From Acridotheres tristis (taxonomy: Eukaryota; Chordata; Aves; Passeriformes; Sturnidae), in NCBI GenBank assembly GCA_037013685.1, contig CM072884.1, forward strand, positions 111,516,048-111,580,047: a DNA stretch of 64,000 nucleotides, given 5' to 3'. Below are positions 56,520 through 64,000 of this stretch, one piece after another. Under the pieces are notes generated by a model. The model ran no database searches and was not told where the DNA came from. It worked only from the letters and a program-made list of their open reading frames with translations. The stretch's first letter is position 1. Each line of letters begins with the position of its first letter. A program made the translations under genes and the position numbers.

Positions 56520-59500
56520 GTAAATTTGTTTTCTGGTAATATGATTCTCTTAAGAAATATCATTGTTCCCTTTCTTTGGCTTTTTTTTTTTTTTTTCTAA
56601 TAATTAGCAAGACAGAGGCAACAGGTTTTCAGTGAAAGAGTATAATAAATTCTGTTTGAAACATCAGTAAAGGGAGGGGGGAGAGAGAGATTCCCTGCTG
56701 TGTTATCCCACAATACTCAGTGATCCAAAGGGAGAATCACCTGGGATGTGGGAGCCCCTTGGAAATCCTCATTCCTCAGCTTGAACCCAAGGACCTGAAA
56801 ATGGCTCTGCCACATTTTGGTTTCTGACCATGCATCACCTGGAGAGTCTGAAAAATCCTTTCATAAAGAAAATGGGGGAAAATAATGCACAAAAGTGTAG
56901 GTTTTGAGCAGAAAACAGCCATTTTGTGGCCAGCTGGGTCATGGTGTGTCCTGTGAAATGAATTTGTGCCTCAATGGAAAGAGCATAGAGAACAAATATG
57001 TAAATGTACATGGAATTTATGCCACTGTTAACAGTGAGGAATCTCTACATGTCTGCATCTTTTCCCATCTAGACCCATCTTTTCTTAAATCCTTAAATCC
57101 TGCCAGGCCACATCACAAAAATGAGTGGAAAACCAGCAACCTTTTCCTGCTGAGCTTCAAAATTTCATCTTGATTTACTAAAGCTACAAGATGGAAATCA
57201 ATCAGAAAAACAAAACAAAGCAGAAGAACCACTGATTGTCTCCATTATAATCTCTGTTATTATATGCTGCTGTCAAGAAGTTATACTGGCATGAAAGTAG
57301 CAGACCAGAAAAAATAATGACATTTTTTATATCTAGTTAGCAAAAAATCATTATTGCCCTCTACCTGTGGTGGGTAATTTATTGTATATATTTGTAGATG
57401 CTATTTATCATTTGGATAAAGTGTTTATTTTTGCTTGTCCATGACTATTGGAAATGAAATACACTTTACAGTACTTCTCACAGCTTTTGCAGAAATGTAT
57501 TTGCCCTTTTTTCCCCATCCTCAGTTGATTCTGGCAAAATTAAATCGTAAGATATTGTAATTTTGCAAATACTTGTGTGACAATATTTGTGGTCATATTG
57601 CAGTTTTCCTGCAGTGGAATTGTGTTACAGAAAATATTGGATTCAACAGAAATTCTGGGAAAGATCTATCCTTTTATTCTGGTGTTTTTTAAAGTCAGGA
57701 CCTCACCTGTTTTATCCATAAAATATGAGGTGATCTATAAATTATAATAAACGTTTTAGCAAAATACTGCCTGAAATGCCATGAGAGCTGTAGTGAAACT
57801 GAATATATGCCTGAAAAAGGAAAACACACTCAGATTTACAGTCTTGACTATTTTTAAATTCTAATCCTGCTTCAGGAAAAGAAAGTGAGAGTAATTCAGC
57901 CAGAATCCTGGCCTTGAGGAGAGGCAAATGGCAGCAGCACACTGAGAAGTAGCCCATTAATATATATTTTAATTGCTGTTTAGAAATCATGCAGACAACA
58001 GAACACCTGTTCTATGCAATGATCATTTTAGGTTTAAAAATGTAATTTAATTCAAAGCAGACTGGAAAGCTGTATAAATCTGGTTGGAAATCCCAGCTGC
58101 AGGGATTTTAACCATGTGCTGTTGGGAGCATGCTGGTTTTTGAGTCCTTGCAGACTTGTAAAATGCTCTGTTGTTTTTGGTTGGTTTTTTGCCCTTTTTT
58201 TTTTTTTTAAACCATGAACCTATTCAAGGTGTAGATTCTGATTCGTTGTATTTGGTTCATCAGATTGTGGCTACATTAGTGAAGTGCATGATTTACAGGA
58301 AGCAAACTGATTTCCATTGAAAATTGATTGAAAATTGATTTCCATTGATTTATTCCCATTTATCTCCATTGGATGCTAGCTGTGGTCTCCTGCAGCCACA
58401 GAAAGACACAGAGATATAAAATATTTAATGCATTTTTCTGTGAATTATTTGAATCACACAATCCTAGATTAGTTTATGTTGGAAGAGACCTTAAAGATAA
58501 TCTCGTTCCAACCCCTGCCATGGGCAGGGAACCTTCCCCTAGACCAGGCTGCCCATTGAACATCAGAGTTTTGAGGCATTTTGTGAAGAAACCACAAATC
58601 TGCAGTTGGATGAGCAGTTTAGGAGTAGTAATTGATTAGTAGTAGGAGTTTATGTGAGCAGAAAAGAACTCAGCGATTGATTCATCTCAACTAATTTCTG
58701 TCTCTCAATGCCGATTTACTGTGATCCCAATGCAGGAGGGAAGAAATGGCCAGCAGCAAAACCCTCCTATTTGAACTCCTCCTTTTTAACCCTGCACAGC
58801 GGCGTGGTTTACCAGGACAAAAACGCCACGGCCCAGCGAATATCCTCAGCCAGGCTGCACAAAATCAAAGAGCTGAAGAACGAAAAATTCGACTTGCAGA
58901 GGAGAGTGGAGGCGTCGAGCTTGGAGAACCAGGCTCTGAGAGAGCTGAACCGCCGGCAGGGCAGGGCCATCGACAGGTACAGCAGCGCCGAGAGCCACCT
59001 GCAGGAGCTGCTGGCAGGACACAGGAACGACATGAGAGACCTCAGGACGCTCCTGAAAATGTCCCAGGAGGCCGAGAAAAACACAGCCAGGGAGCTCAAA
59101 AAAGTTGAAGCGGAGCTGAGGAGAACTGAAGGTGATCTGAAGACCTTGGTTGTGCTGTCAGAAGACAAAGCTCTGGCAGAGAGGGAGGAACTTAACCACA
59201 GGCTGGCAGTCCTGAACAAAACATTGGAAGCAAAGGATGAGAGGATACAGGTAATGCCTGCAAGTTATTGTATTTGTGGAATGTAGGGGTGTAGAGTATC
59301 CTAAATTGGGAGGGAATCACAAGGAGCATCGAGCAGAAGAGATTTCAGTGCAGGAAGAGTGGAAAAATTTTGGCTAGTTCTTATCACATGAATGATTCTG
59401 ATATAATCCTGTAACACTGGATGCTGTTTGATCCAGCGCTCTCCTGAGTGTAAGAAAGTTCAAGAGGAGATAATTCCTCTCCTTTTAATATCTCATGTTT

Positions 59501-62084
59501 CTTTACTCTCACTGACCCTGGCACAAAAGGCATAGGAACACAATTTTTACTACAAAACTGGAAGAATGGAATTTCCATTGTCCTCCAGGAATCCATTTTT
59601 ATTTCCTCTGGGGTCTATTATGCATAAAATTAAATAAAGAGGCAGGAAATCTTAAGAGATACTGTAAATACGAACAGCTGAATTCAAACCCCCTTTTAAA
59701 AACCTTCTGTTTCCAGGAGTGAGCAGCTATAAAAAGCACACAGGGTTGGGTGTCCACCCAATACTTTCAGGAACTGGAATTTCAGTGCTTGGCCCTGGGT
59801 TCTGAAGATAAAGAACCCAATAAATCACCAAATTTTCATTTACTCTAAGCCTCTTTATTCTGCCACAGTTCATAGGTCTCTGTGAATAGAAAGCCTTAAC
59901 ATTTCTCAAAGATGGTTGTATTAATTAATCCATCAGAAAGGTAATGTATGCCCTTATTTTTATGATGGAATGCCAAAACCTTTTCTTTTGTTTAGCAAAA
60001 ATAGGTTTTAAACCATTTTTTCCTTACTTTGAAGGTGATTTTTCAGATACTTCAGTATAGTTTCATGCATTGTTTGCAACATAATTTATAATATTATTTA
60101 TATTACTATAATTAGAAGATAATAACTGTTATTATATATAATTACGAGCTTAAATTTCCTTGTATTAGCGCACTTAGATTTTAAAACTGTCAGGAACTGA
60201 AATTTTCCAACTGTCACACCGAGTACATCCATATGGTAAAATCTGTCAATTTTTTAAGAGTCTGGAAATGCAGCTGAAGCTGAACAACAGCACCTTTAGT
60301 CGTCAGCTGGCAAGTGAGAGTAAAAAACTCCTGGAAGCTACAATGACCACAAAGAACTTGCTAATGGAAATTAACATCATTCACCAAAAAATTAAGGTAT
60401 TCTTGATTTTATCCAGGTTTCTGTCGCTACAGGAAAATTCAGGTATTTAATGTTGCCTATTCCTTTTGCTTCTTTTACAGTATTTACTAATGGAATTTGG
60501 TTTCCTGCTTGAGTCTATAATCCACTAAAAAAGCCAAAAAATGTCAAATTCTGGCATCATTGTGGGGTCTGTTTGTTAGAAGCAGTTCAATAATGAATTG
60601 AAACAGAGATTAATGCATCAGAAATTGAACCACAGTCCACACCAATGTGTTACCATTTTGCCAGATTGGGGTCAGATATATTCATCTACTTATTTTAAAT
60701 GAGCTCTCCCACAGAAAGAAATCAAAATGAGACAACCTGCAAAACTAGAGTTTAACAAAAAGACTCGTGGAAATGTTTCAAAAGTTTGCTCAATTTCCAA
60801 GTTTGGTTTTTAGACAGATGGTTTTGGGATAAATAGATCCAGTTCAGCACTTCTTGTATGCTTGTAAATCAAACTTACAGGAAAACTAAATTGATTTAAA
60901 GCCAAAACTGCCAGGCATGGGATGTCATATGAATTATAATGAGGAAAACCATTACACATTCCAGAAAACCTGGAATCCCTCGTGGCTCTGTCAAAATTGT
61001 GTTTGCAACACAGTTAAAATACACTTCCTTATACATTTCTGTGTGTACAGTTCATGTCCTAGATGGAATCAAATATCTGTGGAAGATGTTGTTAAGGGGA
61101 GTTTTCCCTGATGTTGTGAAGGGCAGGACAGGCAATTCCTGAGCATTCATGGAGGTTGGGATTTCTGCACAGGGATGTTGTTTATCCCTCTTCCCTGTGC
61201 AGAAGTTTCCTCCTGGTCCTTGGCAGTGCTTTTTCCCTGTCAGAGTCTGATCTCCTCCTGGATGTGCAGATCTGGGAGATGGGAACAATAATAACCTCAG
61301 GAACACTAATATAAAACTGTCCCAAAATGCAAATTATTCCAAAGTACAGGTCTCAGCTTAACACTTCTCTAAAACAGTTCTGTTTCATCTCTTTTCCACA
61401 CAGTTTTCTGTGTGTCCAGGTCTCTGAATTTTGTATTTAGATCAACAAAATCTTTTATTCATTTACCACAAAGAAGACCAGACATGCTTCTCAACCTTAT
61501 TTCTGTGCCAGAACAGAGTTTATCCTTACAAATTCATGGTTTTAGGCACCTGTCTTATTTCAGGCCATTCCACTTTAAGGATAAATTACAATTTTTCCCA
61601 AATAAATGAAGCTCCTCTTTTTTCCCACTGAAAACTGGAGTGGTGAGAGTGTTAATGAGATCTATCTTCTGTGTTTGAGGAAGATTTCATTAAGGAAAGA
61701 GGAATCTTGCTAAATAAATGTCAAAATGTGCCCCTGGAGTTCCTGCCACCACCAGAGCAACAGGCTGTGAACCAGCTGAGTGTATGACAAAGGCACTGAG
61801 TAAATTAATTTTTTAAAAATCAACAAAAAAGAGGAAGTAAAGGCAAAAAATACTTTGTCTGGAAAAATGTAAACGACAAAGCCACCACGTGGGTCTGGCA
61901 AAAGGTGAAATCCCTGATGGGTTTCACCCAGCATGGGAAAATTAAATGGGTAAAAAGTAATTTTAAATGCATATTAGAAGTTTAGTAACGTTTATTTCTT
62001 CTTAGGAAAAAGATCGACAACTTTATGTACAGAATATTTATGCAAATCGGATGCCAAAAGCCCTGAGGGACAGAAGTGACCAAA
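56357..62084 (+). CDS. LCA5L: LCA5L, lebercilin-like protein (partial: 5' end uncertain, 3' end outside the window)
   Basis: Exons on the plus strand are about 56357-56519, 58736-59250, 60259-60396 and 62006-62084. All junctions are phase-compatible (phase 1, 0, 0, leaving phase 1). Together they encode about 298 residues covering a lysine/glutamate-rich N-terminal segment and most of the lebercilin coiled-coil domain. Anchors are QRISSARLHKIKELKNEK, the SEDKALAEREELNHRL stretch, FSRQLASESKKLL and EKDRQLYVQNIYANR. LCA5 (lebercilin) is a ciliary protein linked to intraflagellar transport; LCA5L is its paralogue and less well studied. The remaining C-terminal exons must lie beyond 64000. Position next to SH3BGR, head to head, separates it from LCA5. 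Confidence 0.92.
56520..58735 (+). other. LCA5L intron between the first two recognised exons
   Basis: Donor GTAAAT, acceptor CAATGCAG. It contains T runs (56581-56596; 58196-58208) and the CR1 piece at 58452. Confidence 0.7.
58452..58560 (-). mobile_element. CR1 LINE 3' fragment in an LCA5L intron
   Basis: ATCACACAATCCTAGATTAG through CATGGGCAGGGAACCTTCCC, a short 3' end about 175 bp upstream of an LCA5L exon. Confidence 0.88.
58736..59250 (+). CDS. LCA5L: LCA5L exon with first half of the lebercilin domain
   Basis: 515 nt, phase 1 in, phase 0 out. The acceptor is CCCAATGCAG at 58726-58735; the donor is GTAATG from 59251. The region from ATAQRISSARLHKIKELKN onward is the start of the lebercilin family domain and reads as continuous coiled coil. 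Another AG at 58799 could act as acceptor, but the 58735 site keeps the conserved GKKW...LNS segment and the correct phase. Confidence 0.93.
60259..60396 (+). CDS. LCA5L: LCA5L coiled-coil exon
   Basis: Forty-six codons, starting SLEMQLKLNNSTFSRQLA after TTTTTAAG and ending at HQKIK before donor GTATTC (60397). It continues the lebercilin domain in phase 0. The acceptor AG at 60257-60258 is preferred over the AG at 60259-60260, because it restores the family's QSLE junction. Confidence 0.92.
62006..62084 (+). CDS. LCA5L: LCA5L exon ending the lebercilin domain
   Basis: 79 nt (26 codons plus 1 base) after acceptor TTCTTCTTAG and before donor GTATGT at 62085. The product EKDRQLYVQNIYANRMPK matches the conserved family signature (EK[DE]RxL...NIY.[NH]R). 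The next exon is not found up to 64000. Confidence 0.93.
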
Positions 62085-64000
62085 GTATGTCTGTGATCAT
62101 CTTCTTTTCTTGTCTAGTTAAGTGACACTTCCATTGTTTCAGAACTGGGAAGTTTATTCCAAATTAAATGCCAAAGTAGTGCTTTTGTATGTGCTGAAAA
62201 GGTGAAAAGGTTTAGGAAGTTTAAAGGCTTGAATGATAGAAAAATAACAATATAAATTAAGTTCTACCAAGGAAGAAAGAGCTCTTTAGTAAAGAATATT
62301 TCTTTTACATGGATGCTCATAGATATTAGGGAGAAATATTTATTCCTTGCAGTCTTGGCTATCCAGCATTCCAAGGGCAGCTGCTGGTGTGGGATTCAGC
62401 TGATTAAAACCAACCAGAGCTGTCTGAGATGCCCCAGTTTGCCTCCACTGCCCCCAGAATTTGGGATGGAATGATTTAAACACACACTTCCCTGGCTGGA
62501 GCACCTCTTGAAAACACTGATCAGATATTGCTGCTCCTAAAGTGTAGCAGAAATCAGGACTTCCTTCCTCTGGGTACCAAAGAGCACCGAGCAAACCTGT
62601 CTGCTGGAAATGCCCCCCACAGAATTCCTCAAACCATGGCAGCAATATAAAATCTTATCACACTCATTTGCTTATTTCTTTACTCTTCATTTCCTTTGCA
62701 CACTCTGCCTTAGCCACCAGTGAAATACAGGGAAAAGATTGGTAATTCAAGGTGTAAAATTAAGAAAAACACATATTCCTGGTTCTCATCCCAAGTCAGA
62801 CACGGTTTTTTTATGAAACTCTGAATTCCTATTTTAGTTACGCCACATAACTACAATTTATTATTTTTATTTTTCTCACATGTGGCTTTGTATTCAATGG
62901 AAATTGAATATTGCTATTCAATTATGGTACTTAAACCATTGTTATTATTTAAATTCTTCTTTCCTTTAAACATGATAAGGGAGCTTAGTTGGAGACAGAC
63001 ATGATATTTTGTAATGAAAAGCTTCCAAACAAAGTTGCCCGATCTTTTGGAATTTTTAGAAAAAGGTTTAATTCTCTGCCACTTAATGGATTTGGAAATA
63101 CAGAGGTGGAATTGCTGACGATTTGTTTTCCTTTTCATTATTGACTTGAATTTTCCTTTAGCAAATTTCTAAAGATTTGCATCTTCAGGTCATTATTTTC
63201 TAGCTGATGTTCACAGAAGTTTCTTTAGCCAGAAGGAAACTAAACCCGAAATTTGGAGCTGTGTTTTTTTTTTTTCCCGGTGCTGATGAATGTCTGGAGG
63301 GAGGCTTCCCTCGGTGGTCCCAAAGCTCTGTGCCTGGAATTGCGATGGATTTATGGGATGGAGCCCTGGATTGCCGGGCAGGGGCTCACCTGGGGGGGCA
63401 GCGCCCCCTAGTCCCGATCCCGGGGAACGCCCCGCTCATCCCTGGAAAAGCTCCTGGAGCAGCCGGGGGGACCAAACCCATTCCTCCCGCACCATCACAG
63501 TCATCCCAGGCTCGCCACCAGCGTCCCTTTCACCGCCCGGCTGCCAACACCTGGAGGGCACCGTTTTTATGCTTTTTGTCCTTTGATTTCTGAGCTCATA
63601 ACTGGGAATAAGGGTGAATGTGGAATGTGGGTAAGAGTCACATTTTTGCTGCTGTGGTGGTAGCAACTTTCTCAGCTGCTGTACTCGTGTCAAAATTATT
63701 CCAAAAATAAAGGAACCATATACTCATCTTCTCCATCTCATATCCATATTTCTGTGAACATCTCATTCAGTCATCCCTTGGAGTCTCTTCCAAATACCAT
63801 TGATATTTCAAACAGTGTTGAGCATTTCCCATGAGCTGGATTCCATAAAGATCCAAATTTAGGAAGCTGAACTCTGAGGCTTCATAGCAGACGTCTCAAA
63901 TTTACACTAAAATGGAACCAAAAATTAAGCCCATGTGGGCTCTGGGGCATAGACACACTTGTCTGACTTGATATGTTCTATCTGACCTGGAATTTATAGT
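62085..64000 (+). other. LCA5L intron running out of the window
   Basis: It begins with donor GTATGT. No further LCA5L exon is recognised. A GC-richer patch (63350-63560) has open frames without family likeness. Confidence 0.55.

Noticed and set aside
63207..63593. 128-codon GC-rich frame considered as the next LCA5L exon
   Set aside because: No resemblance to lebercilin family sequence and wrong junction context.

Overview
This is vertebrate nuclear DNA, almost certainly from a bird and probably a passerine. About two dozen CR1 LINE fragments are present, recognisable by 3' ends resembling GGTTGGAAGGGACC next to AGAATCACAGAATGG. There are minisatellites, a solo retroviral LTR and small coding exons separated by multi-kilobase introns with GT-AG borders. 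The passerine guess rests on the CR1 subfamily style and is inference.

Two protein-coding genes can be reconstructed exon by exon. SH3BGR (SH3-binding glutamic-acid-rich protein) lies complete on the minus strand, with five coding exons between 51602 and 29669 that encode 174 residues. LCA5L (lebercilin-like) lies on the plus strand, with four exons found between about 56357 and 62084; its 5' start is uncertain and its 3' half runs off the right edge. The two genes are head to head, as in human 21q22.2. A short GC-richer segment with three CCAAT boxes (about 51603-52140) separates them and probably serves as a shared promoter.

Layout. 1-1.3 kb: decayed gammaretrovirus-like pro-pol, minus strand. 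1.9-2.2 kb: old 47-bp tandem repeat. 3.8-4.6 kb: long pyrimidine tract. 7.97-8.37 kb: orphan CpG-island-like segment, followed by a 33-bp minisatellite at 8.8-9.1 kb. 10-29 kb: gene-poor and CR1-rich, with a 432-bp solo LTR (13969-14400), an (AAAGG)n array of about 83 units (14851-15264) and a second CpG-bearing patch (19.38-19.75 kb). 29.4-51.6 kb: SH3BGR. 51.6-56.3 kb: promoter and LCA5L 5' region, including a 46-bp G-rich minisatellite (54.01-54.74 kb). 56.3-64 kb: LCA5L.

I found no bacterial-type operon, CRISPR array, tRNA or rRNA. The most unusual observations are a 21-bp coding tandem repeat inside the acidic exon of SH3BGR, and a 22-bp tandem repeat at the same internal position of four separate CR1 copies (6, 5, 4 and 3 units) that is absent from a fifth relative. 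Also notable are an LTR with a clean 4-bp target duplication and the orphan CpG-rich island.
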